The position numbers were made by a program, and so were the translations under genes. Below the pieces are notes generated by a model. It saw only the letters and a program-made list of their open reading frames with translations. It was not told the DNA's origin and did not search any database. From Paenibacillus sp. 481 (GTDB taxonomy: Bacteria > Bacillota > Bacilli > Paenibacillales > Paenibacillaceae): a DNA stretch of 64,000 nt. The DNA is taken from assembly GCF_021223605.1 (NCBI RefSeq), contig NZ_CP075175.1, positions 1,449,001 to 1,513,000 of the forward strand, written 5' to 3'. Numbering within the stretch: position 1 is the first letter of the stretch; every line of letters starts with the position of its first letter. This document shows positions 34,586 through 43,544 of this stretch, piece after piece.

Positions 34586-35758
34586 CTAACTGCTGCTCGG
34601 CAGAACGCCCAGATTCACATGCTGTTCCCGACTAGGATAAACCTTCCCTGCTTCCCGTAGCACCAGTAATCCCATTAATAAGGACACAACACCAATAATG
34701 ATCAGCAACGCCCCCAACTCCTGACTGTAGGCACTTAGCTCCCCTTCCCGAAAAGCCATCCCGCGTATGAGGCGGTTAAGCCAATTCATCGGTAGTGCCC
34801 ATGCGGAAATTTGAAAAAACTCTGGAAATGCAAGTGGGGTCAGTTGAATGCCAGTCGCAAGAAACGACGGATACAATACGAAACTAGTTCGTAAATTGAC
34901 TTTGGACACGTCTGTGGCTGAATAACCGATCAATAGACCCATAAGTGACAAGGCAAAGGCATAAACAAGCAGTGGAATAATAAACAGATAAGGCTCCGCT
35001 TCAAACCTCATTCCCCCCACCTGCTTTAATAATCCATAGCACAGGAGTAGCGAAAGAGTGGTCAAGACAGCGTACGGTACACTACGAATCCAGAGCTGCA
35101 AAGGCGACTTTCCGTTTGCAAAAAGCTTTCCTTCCTGACGCAAGCGAGGTCCAATCGAGCCTGCTGCGCTTGTTGTAATCATCAGCACCACGATATTCAC
35201 AAATCCAAGTACCATAAAGTCTACATAACTTGTGGTCGGATTAAATAGCATCCGCTGCTGAAGGGACAACGGAGCAACAAGTCCCTGTGATGTTTCGGCA
35301 TCCATCCCTTTTTGGGTCAGACGGATCATAGAAAGGGTCATATTTTCCGTTAGGATAACTTCCTGAATCGCGGTCCGGATGCCGGTTAGCCCTGAGGGCA
35401 TCGTGTTATCCATTAAGATGCCGAGATTCGTTGTTATCCCCTGCTGCTGACGTAGCTCCAACTGTTTGGGGAGCATGATGACCGCTACAGCCTGCTCATT
35501 GGCGAGTAATATTTCTGGGTTCAGGCGGCTAGCGTGCACATTTGTGACGCTCATATGTGGGGACGCGTTTATTTTAGAGATCAGTTGCCGTGAATACGAG
35601 CTGTGATCCTCATCAATGACAACAACAGGCGATTCGCTGATTTGGTTCTGCGAAAACATGAAGCCAAAAAATAGGGCCGCGACAAGCGGGCCGATAAAAA
35701 TCAGGCGAACATACTTACTGCCCGCTACATACTTCCACTCATCAATCAGTGACTTCAT
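34586..35758 (-). CDS. ABC-2-type membrane permease
   Basis: 390 aa. One N-terminal membrane helix (LIFIGPLVAALFFGFMF), an extracytoplasmic region of about 150 aa (VVVIDEDHSSYSRQLISKIN), then five or more helices in the C-terminal half, as in ABC2_membrane_3/YhgE-YbhR-type exporters. ATG at 35758 lies within the end of the adaptor gene, so they are translationally coupled. No ATPase gene is in the operon. Transport of drugs or another toxic compound is likely given the TetR control; the substrate is unknown. Confidence 0.85.
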   Translation of the reverse strand: MKSLIDEWKYVAGSKYVRLIFIGPLVAALFFGFMFSQNQISESPVVVIDEDHSSYSRQLISKINASPHMSVTNVHASRLNPEILLANEQAVAVIMLPKQLELRQQQGITTNLGILMDNTMPSGLTGIRTAIQEVILTENMTLSMIRLTQKGMDAETSQGLVAPLSLQQRMLFNPTTSYVDFMVLGFVNIVVLMITTSAAGSIGPRLRQEGKLFANGKSPLQLWIRSVPYAVLTTLSLLLCYGLLKQVGGMRFEAEPYLFIIPLLVYAFALSLMGLLIGYSATDVSKVNLRTSFVLYPSFLATGIQLTPLAFPEFFQISAWALPMNWLNRLIRGMAFREGELSAYSQELGALLIIIGVVSLLMGLLVLREAGKVYPSREQHVNLGVLPSSS

Positions 35759-36374
35759 CAAGTTTCACCTCCGCTGTCATACCCGGAAGCAAATCAGCAT
35801 TCGAATTCATACGTATTCGGACAAGAAACATACTTAAATCGGCTTGCCCTTTTTCACGTGTCATACGCAAGTTTGCAAATTGAGGGGCCGCTGAGATGGA
35901 AGCAATAACACCCATCACCTGCGTTGGGTGATCCAAATAGGGGAAATGAACAGTAATGTTTTGATTAACCCCAAGCTTTTGGATTTCACTTTCCTGTATG
36001 TAGAGATCTGTATAATAATTATTTTTTTGCAAAATTACGAGCGGCACCCCTTGCTGTACTTGATCTCCCGGCTTTACAATCATCCTGTTGATCACGCCAT
36101 CATCCGGTGCGAATACATCTATGTCTCCTGCTGTAGCTGACTTAACCTTGAATAGCACCTCTCCTTTTTTTATAGAATCGCCTACAGCCACACCAACCTC
36201 AACAATCGCCCCGGGACTCTTCTGATAAAATACGGTCTTTTGCTCCGCCTCAAGCACGCCTTGTTTCCTGCTCTCAGCCTGACTGACAGCATCCTTTCCT
36301 TTCACAACAAGTAACGAACCTCCAACGATCATTGCAATTGCAATCCCGATATAAATGCCTACTTTGATCTTCAT
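35742..36374 (-). CDS. HlyD-like membrane fusion (adaptor) protein
   Basis: 210 aa. An N-terminal signal-anchor helix (VGIYIGIAIAMIVGGSLLVV) is followed by a biotinyl-lipoyl-like barrel (SPGAIVEVGVAVGDSIKKGEVLFKV, DGVINRMIVKPGDQVQQGVPLVILQ) and a beta-barrel end (ITVHFPYLDHPTQVMGVIASI). It lacks the long coiled coil of Gram-negative HlyD proteins. Overlaps the permease gene downstream and follows the lpd-like gene by 36 bp. It probably assists export across the wall zone. Confidence 0.87.
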   Translation of the reverse strand: MKIKVGIYIGIAIAMIVGGSLLVVKGKDAVSQAESRKQGVLEAEQKTVFYQKSPGAIVEVGVAVGDSIKKGEVLFKVKSATAGDIDVFAPDDGVINRMIVKPGDQVQQGVPLVILQKNNYYTDLYIQESEIQKLGVNQNITVHFPYLDHPTQVMGVIASISAAPQFANLRMTREKGQADLSMFLVRIRMNSNADLLPGMTAEVKLDEVTD

Positions 36375-36410
36375 CCTTCAATCCCTCCTATTACGATCCC
36401 CAATGTAAGG

Positions 36411-37814
36411 TTAATCCTGCTGCTCTTTTTTACTTTTCAGCATCATTTTTCTGACCGCGTTTTCCGCAGCCTCCATGATCACTTCTCCCAATGTAGGATG
36501 AGGATGAATCGTCATAGCCAAATCCTCCACGGTCGCACCCATCTCGATCGCAAGCGCAAGCTCTGATATGAGTGTTGATGCCTCCACACCTACGATTTGT
36601 GCACCAATCACAATGCCTGTGGTCGGGTTTGCTACAATCTTGACGAATCCTTCGGTTTCCCTCAATGCCAATGCTCTTCCGTTAATCGCGAAAGCTGCTT
36701 TGCCAATCATAATCGGGATCGCTTGTGCCCTTGCTTCCGTTTCACTTAAGCCGACACTAGCCAGCTCTGGATGAGAAAAAACGACGAGCGGAATGGCTCT
36801 ATAATCAACCACAGAGGTAAGGCCGATAATAGCTTCTGCCGCAATTCTGGCTTCATAGGACGCCTTGTGAGCGAGGGTTGGGCCAGCCGTAATATCGCCA
36901 ATGGCTAAAATATGCGGGATTGCCGTTCTGCACTGTTCGTCCGTCTCGATTAATCCCCTGCTCGTTACTGGCAAGCCAATGCGTTCCAATCCTAACTTGC
37001 CGTCTGTATTCGGTTTTCTACCGATCGTGACTAACACATACTCGGCTGTAACATGATGCTGCTCCTGATTTTTCGAATAGTGCAGTGTAATGGCATCCGC
37101 GTTCTGTACCACTTTTTCAGCTGTAGCCCCGCTTATCATGTGAATGCCATCTGCTTTCAACTGTCGGACAACAGGGGCCGTAAGATCCGCCTCGAATCCA
37201 GGCAGCACCTGCTCTCCCCCCTCTAGAATCGTTACCTTTGTTCCAAACTTGGCATACATTTGTCCCAGTTCAACACCAATATATCCACCACCTACAACGA
37301 TCAGACTGGTCGGAACCTGAGGAAGCGACAGAGCTTCTGTAGAAGACAAAATACGTCCTCCAACCGGAAATGCTTGCAGCTCAATCGGACGAGATCCCGT
37401 TGCCAGTATGGCGTACTTAAATGAAATGGTCTGCTCCTGTCCAGATTGATTGATAACAGCGGTATGTTCATCAACCAAACTAGCCTCCCCTTCCACAATG
37501 CTCACGCCGGCAGTTTTTAATAAATAATGAACTCCGCCTGCCTGCTTGTTCACAATTGCTTGCTTGAAATGCTGAGCATCCTTAAATGACGCTGCCGCAT
37601 CTGCATGATTGAACTCTTTGAGCAAATCATAGCGATGCGATTCAGCAATTAATGCTTTGGATGGAATGCAGCCCACATGCGTGCAGACTCCGCCAAGCTG
37701 ACTACGTTCGACAATTGCCGTCTTCATACCAAGCTGTGCAGATCGCAGCGCCGCCACATAGCCCCCCGGACCTGATCCAATGACCAACGTTTCTACGGAT
37801 TCAAGCTTACTCAT
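36411..37814 (-). CDS. dihydrolipoyl dehydrogenase-like flavoprotein disulfide reductase
   Basis: 467 aa, usual length. FAD site GSGPGGYVAALRSAQLG, redox disulfide GGVCTHVGCIPSK (C-x4-C), NAD site VVGGGYIGVELGQMYAKFG, second FAD motif ILAIGDI, and C-terminal active-site His-Glu pair HPHPTLGE. ATG at 37814 with GGAGGT 8 bases upstream. It is not beside any 2-oxo-acid dehydrogenase gene; it leads an operon with an efflux adaptor and permease. It may reduce a substrate other than lipoamide, or act in a detoxification route. Confidence 0.92.
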   Translation of the reverse strand: MSKLESVETLVIGSGPGGYVAALRSAQLGMKTAIVERSQLGGVCTHVGCIPSKALIAESHRYDLLKEFNHADAAASFKDAQHFKQAIVNKQAGGVHYLLKTAGVSIVEGEASLVDEHTAVINQSGQEQTISFKYAILATGSRPIELQAFPVGGRILSSTEALSLPQVPTSLIVVGGGYIGVELGQMYAKFGTKVTILEGGEQVLPGFEADLTAPVVRQLKADGIHMISGATAEKVVQNADAITLHYSKNQEQHHVTAEYVLVTIGRKPNTDGKLGLERIGLPVTSRGLIETDEQCRTAIPHILAIGDITAGPTLAHKASYEARIAAEAIIGLTSVVDYRAIPLVVFSHPELASVGLSETEARAQAIPIMIGKAAFAINGRALALRETEGFVKIVANPTTGIVIGAQIVGVEASTLISELALAIEMGATVEDLAMTIHPHPTLGEVIMEAAENAVRKMMLKSKKEQQD

Positions 37815-37839
37815 ATTCTGATACCTCCGATTGAAGCTA

Positions 37840-37887
37840 TTTTAAAATATGATGATCATAATATATTATAACCATCATATTTTAAAA
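37840..37887. promoter_or_regulatory. large inverted repeat, candidate TetR operator
   Basis: TTTTAAAATATGATG (37840-37854) and CATCATATTTTAAAA (37873-37887) are perfect 15-bp inverted arms around an 18-bp AT-rich centre with its own palindrome. It lies 26 bp upstream of the lpd-like gene start and next to the divergent TetR gene. Confidence 0.8.
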
Positions 37888-37941
37888 GCGTCAACAACCG
37901 TGTTCAGCCTTTCTTGAACTAACAGCTACCCGATCGCTAAA

Positions 37942-37970
37942 TTGACACGTCTTATTATGACGCTTATAAT
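37942..37970 (+). promoter_or_regulatory. sigma-A promoter of the tetR-family gene
   Basis: TTGACA (37942-37947), 17-bp spacer, TATAAT (37965-37970): both hexamers match the consensus exactly. It points toward the TetR-type gene at 38034. Confidence 0.85.
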
Positions 37971-38033
37971 ATTTTGAAAATACAATCATAAAGCTGTGGA
38001 GTGATTACAATACCGTATCCCAAAGGACATAAG

Positions 38034-38576
38034 ATGAAAGTGCGGAATAAGATCGTTGAAAGTGCTGCCAAGGCTTTTCGTACCCATGGTATCCACGATG
38101 TAAGTGTTCCGTTCATTATGAAGGGGGCCGGATTGACTCATGGCGGGTTTTATTCACATTTTGACAACAAAGAACAGCTCGTCGCCGAAGCCTGTCGGTA
38201 TGCCATCAGTGATACCATCGCCCTTTTACAGCAAGCCGCTGACCAAGAGAAACAGAACCCCAAGATCAATACGGTCATTGATTATTATTTAAGTACGTAT
38301 CACCGCGACAACACGGAGATGGGCTGCATTATTCCCGCCCTTTCTGGCGAGTTATCCCGTGCTTCGGAAGAAATTCGGCAGGTGTTCACCCTTGAACTGG
38401 AACGGATGATTGCTTTTATCTCTAATCTGGCGGAAATCGACACGTCCAAAGGGAGCTCCCTAATGAGTTCCATGGTCGGCTCGCTTGTTCTTGCACGAAC
38501 TGTCAGTAATCCTGAACTGAGCGGCAACCTTCTCTCGGCAGGCAAGCAGTATGCCAAAGCACTCGTTGTGGCCTAA
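38034..38576 (+). CDS. TetR-family transcriptional repressor
   Basis: 180 aa. N-terminal helix-turn-helix (KIVESAAKAFRTHGIHDVSVPFIMKGAGLTHGGFYSHFDNKEQLV) of the AcrR/YxaF type, with ligand-binding helices after residue 60 (MGCIIPALSGELSRASEEIR). ATG at 38034 has AAAGGA 6 bases upstream; GTG at 38001 is less likely. Divergent from the lpd-adaptor-permease operon, whose promoter carries a large inverted repeat, so it probably represses that operon in the absence of an inducer. Confidence 0.92.
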   Translation: MKVRNKIVESAAKAFRTHGIHDVSVPFIMKGAGLTHGGFYSHFDNKEQLVAEACRYAISDTIALLQQAADQEKQNPKINTVIDYYLSTYHRDNTEMGCIIPALSGELSRASEEIRQVFTLELERMIAFISNLAEIDTSKGSSLMSSMVGSLVLARTVSNPELSGNLLSAGKQYAKALVVA

Positions 38577-38742
38577 CTATCTGTTCTTACTTTTTTTGAA
38601 TCCTAACAAGCTGCTCTGCAAAAAGGAGAGAGAATCCTTCCACTGTATGTGAAAAAATAAGTGAAAAGAGCAGACATACATACGTGCCTGCTCTACCAAC
38701 TTGATGGAGGAGCTTCCTAAATCCAACTCCTTCTATATGTGC

Positions 38743-39135
38743 TTATTCATGAATGCCATCTAACGCTAACCTGACTTTACGTGCGAACCTAAGCGGTTTA
38801 TCAACGGCCTCAATATTGACATAAATCAAACGTGGACAATCGAACAGCCATTCGCTATGAATAGACGACACTTTAATGCCTTGTTTCCGAATGGCCGTAA
38901 TGAACAAATTCACTTCTTTTTCTAGGAATGCTGCTCTGCCTAGACACAGCGCCCTGCCCGTTTTTTCATTTAAGGATTCAAACGAGAAAGATGACGTGAC
39001 TTGAAATCTTTTGCCCAAAATAGTTGCTCTTATTTGACTTCGATTGATTGTCGAGACGCACTTTCCGCCAGCAAAGCCGGGTTGCCCCCCAATTATTTTT
39101 GAGAACCGCTTACAAAGCAAATCGTTATTAGGCAT
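38743..39135 (-). CDS. DUF1259 (LppY/LpqO-like) protein
   Basis: 130 aa. RFSKIIGGQPGFAGGKCVSTI, IRATILGKRF, CLGRAAFLEKEVNLFITAIRKQGIKVSSIHSEW and RLIYVNIEAVDKPLRFARKVRLAL match the DUF1259 pattern. Typical members are 250-300 aa with two such repeats; this one is a single unit, and the usual HNH-like second motif is reduced to SEWL, so it may be a trimmed form. GGAGG precedes the ATG. Function unknown. Confidence 0.75.
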   Translation of the reverse strand: MPNNDLLCKRFSKIIGGQPGFAGGKCVSTINRSQIRATILGKRFQVTSSFSFESLNEKTGRALCLGRAAFLEKEVNLFITAIRKQGIKVSSIHSEWLFDCPRLIYVNIEAVDKPLRFARKVRLALDGIHE

Positions 39136-39224
39136 ACTTCGTTTCCTCCCCTGTTTTTATTTATGGTATGAGTACCAAAACAGGGTTGAAACGGACTTTA
39201 ACCTACCTGCCCCCAGGATGAAAA

Positions 39225-39255
39225 TAAAAAAAGCCCTCTCCATTAAGAAAGGGCT
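39225..39255 (-). terminator. intrinsic terminator of the AlkD-like gene
   Basis: AGCCCT pairs with AGGGCT; on the minus strand U7 follows. Located directly after the stop at 39262. Confidence 0.85.
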
Positions 39256-39261
39256 ACAGGA

Positions 39262-39969
39262 TTAACACCTTACATGTTTCCGTTTGAAGCCAAGTTGTCC
39301 TTTATCTACTGCCTTTTGAATATTATCGGAAGCATTTAAGAATTTGCTCTTTGCCTTATCTTTCTGAACTTCGACCGGGCCTACCGTCTTTGCGATTTCG
39401 ACCGCCTGATCGTGGAGTGGCGAATAGGAAGTTGCCACCGTATATATAAAATTATTCATCGCGTATTTCGTTCGTTCAGGAGAATCGTGAATCGTTGTTT
39501 TCACCATTTCAAGCAGATTAGACATTTTGCTTTCGGAAAATTCATGATCTGGGCGATTGCCCAACAGCCAACAATAACAGCTCCAGCCTGCCGACATTCT
39601 CAATTCCTCGCCGCTTGTGATCCAGTCATCCGCAACTTCTTGTGCAATATCTGCTTCAGCTAAAGTTACTGCAACTACATAATCGGACAGCATATAAAAA
39701 TAAGCCGTATCCATCCAACGGTCAAAATCCGCCTTGGTCATTGCTTTGGGGTCTGCAATCACACCTGCAAAGTACATGGCGTCGTAGTTCCCAGTGGCGT
39801 AAAGCTGCTCAGCCAAGGATTGATCTATTTTGATCTTTCTCGCAAGCGGCTTCATTTGGCCTGTAGCCACGCCAAAAAGAGGCTCTTGAGCGCCATTGGA
39901 CATATATATTTTTTTGGTTCGTTCCTTACCGAGCGCTTCGAGCTCTTGCATGATCGTTTCTAAATCCAT
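39262..39969 (-). CDS. AlkD-like DNA alkylation repair HEAT protein
   Basis: 235 aa. Helical repeats matching the DNA alkylation repair enzyme family: LFGVATGQMKPLARKIKID at the start, YDAMYFAGVIADPKAMT, WITSGEELRMSAGWSCYCWLLGN. Characterised AlkC/AlkD members remove alkylated purines. Start ATG at 39969 with AGAAGTGA upstream. The protein ends in a basic tail (FKRKHVRC). This branch is distant from classic AlkD, so the glycosylase activity is inference. Confidence 0.8.
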   Translation of the reverse strand: MDLETIMQELEALGKERTKKIYMSNGAQEPLFGVATGQMKPLARKIKIDQSLAEQLYATGNYDAMYFAGVIADPKAMTKADFDRWMDTAYFYMLSDYVVAVTLAEADIAQEVADDWITSGEELRMSAGWSCYCWLLGNRPDHEFSESKMSNLLEMVKTTIHDSPERTKYAMNNFIYTVATSYSPLHDQAVEIAKTVGPVEVQKDKAKSKFLNASDNIQKAVDKGQLGFKRKHVRC

Positions 39970-40077
39970 CGTATATCACTTCTTTCATGTGCATGTTTTC
40001 CTTTAAAGGGATAACCATCAAATCCATAAATCCATTACTCATGTCATGTTTCCATTGCTTTCTCTATTATACAAAAA

Positions 40078-40124
40078 GGTACCCATAGCCCGCACTTTTT
40101 TGAAGTGTCTAGATTATGGGTACC
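40078..40124 (-). terminator. intrinsic terminator of the SF0329-like gene
   Basis: GGTACCCATA (40078-40087) pairs perfectly with TATGGGTACC (40115-40124). On the minus strand U5 follows. Confidence 0.8.
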
Positions 40125-40129
40125 CGTTT

Positions 40130-40699
40130 TCATAATGTGCTACGCCGTAGTTCATAAAAATATTGCACAATGGGATGCTTTAACTTCATTTTCTCGGTCA
40201 TGTTTAAAATTCGCTTTTTTCCAACTCGTCTGTCCACTAGAGCTAAAATATTCAATAAAATATCATTGCTCTCTAAGCTTTCCTCTATAGAAATAGATAA
40301 AAACGTAGTAGCTACAACGATAAAATTTGATTTACTTAGTGATGCCTGTGCTGACAAAAGTTCCTTTGCATGTTCCGATATTTTTCTACTTCTTGCAATT
40401 ACTTTTAGACGATCTTCCGGAACAGTCCCCTTAGTATCTATTCTGACCGCTTCAATTTCTTCATGGTTGATAGGGATTTGGATGTCTGAATCATTCTTAA
40501 TTTCCTGCTCCGTCTGATACCATCTGATTGAGCTAGTTGTGTCATTCATATTGAGTACGTTCTTTTTATCTACGGCAATATAACAAATTCCTGATTTATC
40601 AGGTAAATAACGGTAAGCACTTGCCCGGTATTCGACCTTTCCAACTAACGCAGGACAGAGAAAACTCTCCAGTTGTTGCTTTAATTTGCTCCAGGACAT
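40130..40699 (-). CDS. SF0329-family conserved hypothetical protein
   Basis: 189 aa, soluble. The opening SWSKLKQQLESFLCPALVGK and RYLPDKSGICYIAVDKKNVLNM are the hallmark of a family named after Shigella SF0329, common in Paenibacillus. The central segment has mixed strands and the C-terminal part is helical (ILLNILALVDRRVGKKRI). AGGAGG precedes the ATG. Function unknown. It is followed by a strong terminator. Confidence 0.8.
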   Translation of the reverse strand: MSWSKLKQQLESFLCPALVGKVEYRASAYRYLPDKSGICYIAVDKKNVLNMNDTTSSIRWYQTEQEIKNDSDIQIPINHEEIEAVRIDTKGTVPEDRLKVIARSRKISEHAKELLSAQASLSKSNFIVVATTFLSISIEESLESNDILLNILALVDRRVGKKRILNMTEKMKLKHPIVQYFYELRRSTL

Positions 40700-40840
40700 G
40701 AATCCTCCTATGTTCTCAAAACCTACTACCCGTATTTGCGACTGTCAGTCTGTTAGACTGTCAGGCTTTCTTTTTTAAACAATACCTCGTTTAATGATGA
40801 ACTTATGACGGTTGGGTATCTACTTTCCGTAGAGCACGGG

Positions 40841-40925
40841 TTACACATCCTTAACCAGCACCGCCACACTCTCCACATGGGAGGAATGCTGACGGTAGAA
40901 ACTAATACCGTTTGAGATGTACCGT
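40841..40925 (-). pseudogene. short remnant resembling the RlmCD C-terminus
   Basis: A minus-strand frame ends ...[20 protein letters not shown] at TAA 40841-40843. HVESVAVLV is identical to the end of the rRNA methyltransferase encoded at 48280-49854. No methyltransferase domain precedes it. A related tail, FYRQQSSPVECVVSID, ends at 48077. It is probably a leftover 3' end of a lost gene. Confidence 0.35.
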
Positions 40926-41029
40926 ACTCACCTCCTAGTATACAGGCTATCGAACTACCAAACAAATAACAACTACATCAGTCGTTTCCTTAATCATAAT
41001 CAAGCTCTTCTTCAACAAGCTTTGTGAAC

Positions 41030-41390
41030 GACGGCTCATCAATTACAATTGCATGAGAATGGCAAAAAGAAAGCAGCTATTATAGACGAATATGAACGAA
41101 GTGCATCTACCTTAGATCGATGGATCAAACAATATCAGCAATGTACGACGTCCTGCAAATTTCCAAGAGTATCTTTTATGTATGAAGTAAAACAAAAACA
41201 GCAGGATGACGATGCCACGGAACCTATCGTTGAAATTTCCCAGAAGAATAGACCGTATTATGAAGGAGCATGGGCTTGCTTCCACCTATACGGTTGCCCA
41301 GTATAAGCCGCGCAAGGCTCTTTTGCGATGAGGAACAACAACCTAATAAGCTAAACCGTCAGTTTCAGCAGTCAGAAACCAGATCAGTCG
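41030..41390 (+). pseudogene. degenerate IS3-family transposase remnant
   Basis: Fragments in several frames: HENGKKKAAIIDEYERSAST followed by LDRWIKQYQ (helix-turn-helix of OrfA), then OrfB pieces KQKQQDDDATEPIVEISQKN, RIMKEHGLASTYTVAQYKPR and PNKLNRQFQQSE. The order matches IS3-type OrfA/OrfB but large parts are missing and frames shift. Dead element. Confidence 0.75.
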
Positions 41391-41492
41391 CTCATTAAGT
41401 ATGAAAAGGGAGCGTACCCTTTAAGTAGTACATCTACTTTTGGGACAGCCCCTTATTGTTGTCACTACTTACAAACGGGAAAATATGGTTCA

Positions 41493-42365
41493 TCATCCAA
41501 TTTGCATCATGTTTATAACGGCTGAATAAAACTTTGTGGTTCTATTTGTATTATTGACCAATCGCAGAATTTGACTAGGTTCTGACCCTGTATTAAAGAC
41601 GGCTGAACCCGCTGCGCTAGTATACATGGATAATTCGTTTGCAAGTGCTGGGGCCACCGAATAACTTTGCACCAAAACATCGTTATTCAAGGTTAATACC
41701 ATGCTAACAGATATCCCTGTGATTCCGGGGACAGCAACGAAATTATAGGAAGCAAAATAGGTGGCATTGGGCGCTAACGAAATAGACGTTCGCTCGCTTG
41801 GCAAAAGAATGATGCCAGTACCGTTAACCGGTTTTGCCTCTAGGAAATGAAATGGCTCTTGAGAGCCGACATCTGTATACCCGAATCCGTAGATTCCAGC
41901 ATTATTGTTAGTTGCGGAATTCCCAGAAGGACTGACTTCCACGATCCTGAGGTTAACGTTGTTAAAATTTGATCCCGCCACACCGGAAGGGGGAAAGCCG
42001 GTAAGCTGCAAAACACTTGGATTCGGTGCTGGTGGCGTATTAAATACAACTCCTCCCGATACGCTTGAAACCGGCGCAGTTAATCCCGGAGGGATTGTCG
42101 AGGGGAAGGAAAGGGTTTGCGATCCGGGGACGAGCGTGCCGTTAAGAGTTAACTGAGATGATAAAACAAACCCCGCAGTTGGCGTACTAAACTGAACGTT
42201 ATATTCAGCCAAATAAGCTTTGCATGGGGTCAGCAAAATGTTAGACAATCCTTGCAATTGAATAGAAGAGCCGTTTTGAACAACCGTAGACAAGATAGCT
42301 GGCGATCCATTGGCAGAGATGGCTCCGCATCCTCCCGAGCAAGAAAAGTCTGCACTACTGCTCAT
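41493..42365 (-). CDS. spore-surface BclA-C-like double-domain protein
   Basis: 290 aa. Two beta-rich repeats: residues about 12-140 (STVVQNGSSIQLQGLSNILL, LAEYNVQFSTPTAGFVLSSQ) and 150-290 (GIYGFGYTDVGSQEPFHFLE, FASYNFVAVPGITGISVSMV) share the jelly-roll pattern of BclA C-terminal domains, but no Gly-X-Thr collagen stretch is present. The N-terminus has Cys-Ser-Gly-Gly-Cys. GGAGGAGG precedes the ATG. It is last in a run of collagen-like genes and probably forms part of the same spore outer layer. Confidence 0.75.
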   Translation of the reverse strand: MSSSADFSCSGGCGAISANGSPAILSTVVQNGSSIQLQGLSNILLTPCKAYLAEYNVQFSTPTAGFVLSSQLTLNGTLVPGSQTLSFPSTIPPGLTAPVSSVSGGVVFNTPPAPNPSVLQLTGFPPSGVAGSNFNNVNLRIVEVSPSGNSATNNNAGIYGFGYTDVGSQEPFHFLEAKPVNGTGIILLPSERTSISLAPNATYFASYNFVAVPGITGISVSMVLTLNNDVLVQSYSVAPALANELSMYTSAAGSAVFNTGSEPSQILRLVNNTNRTTKFYSAVINMMQIG

Positions 42366-42395
42366 TGTTCAGATCCTCCTCCTTTCCTTGCGGTC

Positions 42396-43508
42396 TTATG
42401 CGAGTTTAATAATACTTATGCCATAGCTATCGTACGCTTGAGCTATAGCAGAGTTATTTATTACGGTTAGTATACTTGGACCCCCGCCAGGTGTGTTGAT
42501 GATTGTGGTCGATACCAACACACTATCCGCTTCAGCGGACACAGACGATGACGTATCCGTTGTATCCGAGCCAGGAATCGTAACTCCATTCAACTGTAAT
42601 GCCAGATTCCCAGTGTAAAGTTGCGAAGTAAATAAAAATGGTTTCGCATGATAGTCGATGTAGTAGGTTTGATTAGGTGCGAGAAAGAAATCCGTTGAGC
42701 CTGGTACATGAGATATCGCGGTACCATTAACCGCAACGTTATTTGGAAATGTAAGTGCAGTGCCTGCTGGAAATGGACCAAGTCCGAAAATACTATCCGA
42801 ATATAAATTATTCACAACTTCCTGCACGCCTGTTACTCCCGTAGCCCCTGTTGCACCTGTTGCGCCTGTTGCTCCCGTAGCTCCAGCTGTTCCTGTAGCC
42901 CCTGTTGCTCCGGTTGCTCCAGCAATACTTGCTCCAGTGGCACCTGTAGGTCCAGTTACACACGGACAGACTCCTGTTGCTCCAATTGCACCAGTAGCTC
43001 CCGTAGCTCCCGTGCTGCCAGCAGCTCCCGTGCTCCCTGGACTACCCGTAGCTCCAGCAGAACCTGTCGCACCTGTTACGCCTGTCACACCTGCCGCGCC
43101 ATTAGCCCCAGTACTCCCTGAGATGCCGGTTGCTCCACTCGGCCCTGTCGCTCCAGCAGGACCGGTCGTGCCGGCTGCCCCGCCAGCCCCAGTTGCCCCG
43201 GTAGGTCCCTTTAACGGTGTGTTTATAACGGAGATTAATTTATCGGATAACAGCATTTCATATTTTACAGCTTGCACGATCGTATCCCTTACACTGCTGT
43301 TAATATTCAGCAGATCACTAACAGATGCAGGCGGAGTTAGTCCTGGAAGGGTTCCAAGCGCATATTGAATCTTTTCGGCTTCCGCATTAATAATATGACT
43401 TAACCCTAGCTCTTCAAGGGCAACAGATATTAACAACAAATTTAATGCGTCATCTAAGCCAATTGTTATCGTTGGCGTGATGTTGGGAATATTCGCTTGT
43501 GACACCAT
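42396..43508 (-). CDS. collagen-like spore-surface glycoprotein (copy 1)
   Basis: 370 aa. Residues 1 to about 100 are a helical anchor domain ([39 protein letters not shown]). A collagen-like region of about 130 residues follows, mainly Gly-Ala/Pro-Thr triplets interrupted by GVCPCVTGP. The last 130 residues are a BclA-like beta domain. ATG at 43508 with GGAG upstream; GTG at 43514 is an alternative. Thr-rich triplets are the usual O-glycosylation sites on exosporium filaments. First of three parallel paralogues counted from the left. Confidence 0.85.
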   Translation of the reverse strand: MVSQANIPNITPTITIGLDDALNLLLISVALEELGLSHIINAEAEKIQYALGTLPGLTPPASVSDLLNINSSVRDTIVQAVKYEMLLSDKLISVINTPLKGPTGATGAGGAAGTTGPAGATGPSGATGISGSTGANGAAGVTGVTGATGSAGATGSPGSTGAAGSTGATGATGAIGATGVCPCVTGPTGATGASIAGATGATGATGTAGATGATGATGATGATGVTGVQEVVNNLYSDSIFGLGPFPAGTALTFPNNVAVNGTAISHVPGSTDFFLAPNQTYYIDYHAKPFLFTSQLYTGNLALQLNGVTIPGSDTTDTSSSVSAEADSVLVSTTIINTPGGGPSILTVINNSAIAQAYDSYGISIIKLA

Positions 43509-43544
43509 GATCACTCCAATCTCTTAAGCGTCGTATTTGTCAGC

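Noticed and set aside
40753-40965. 70-codon minus-strand frame near 40.8 kb
   Set aside because: Has an AGGAGG-like site nearby but an unconvincing sequence; the better signal is the short RlmCD-like tail in another frame.
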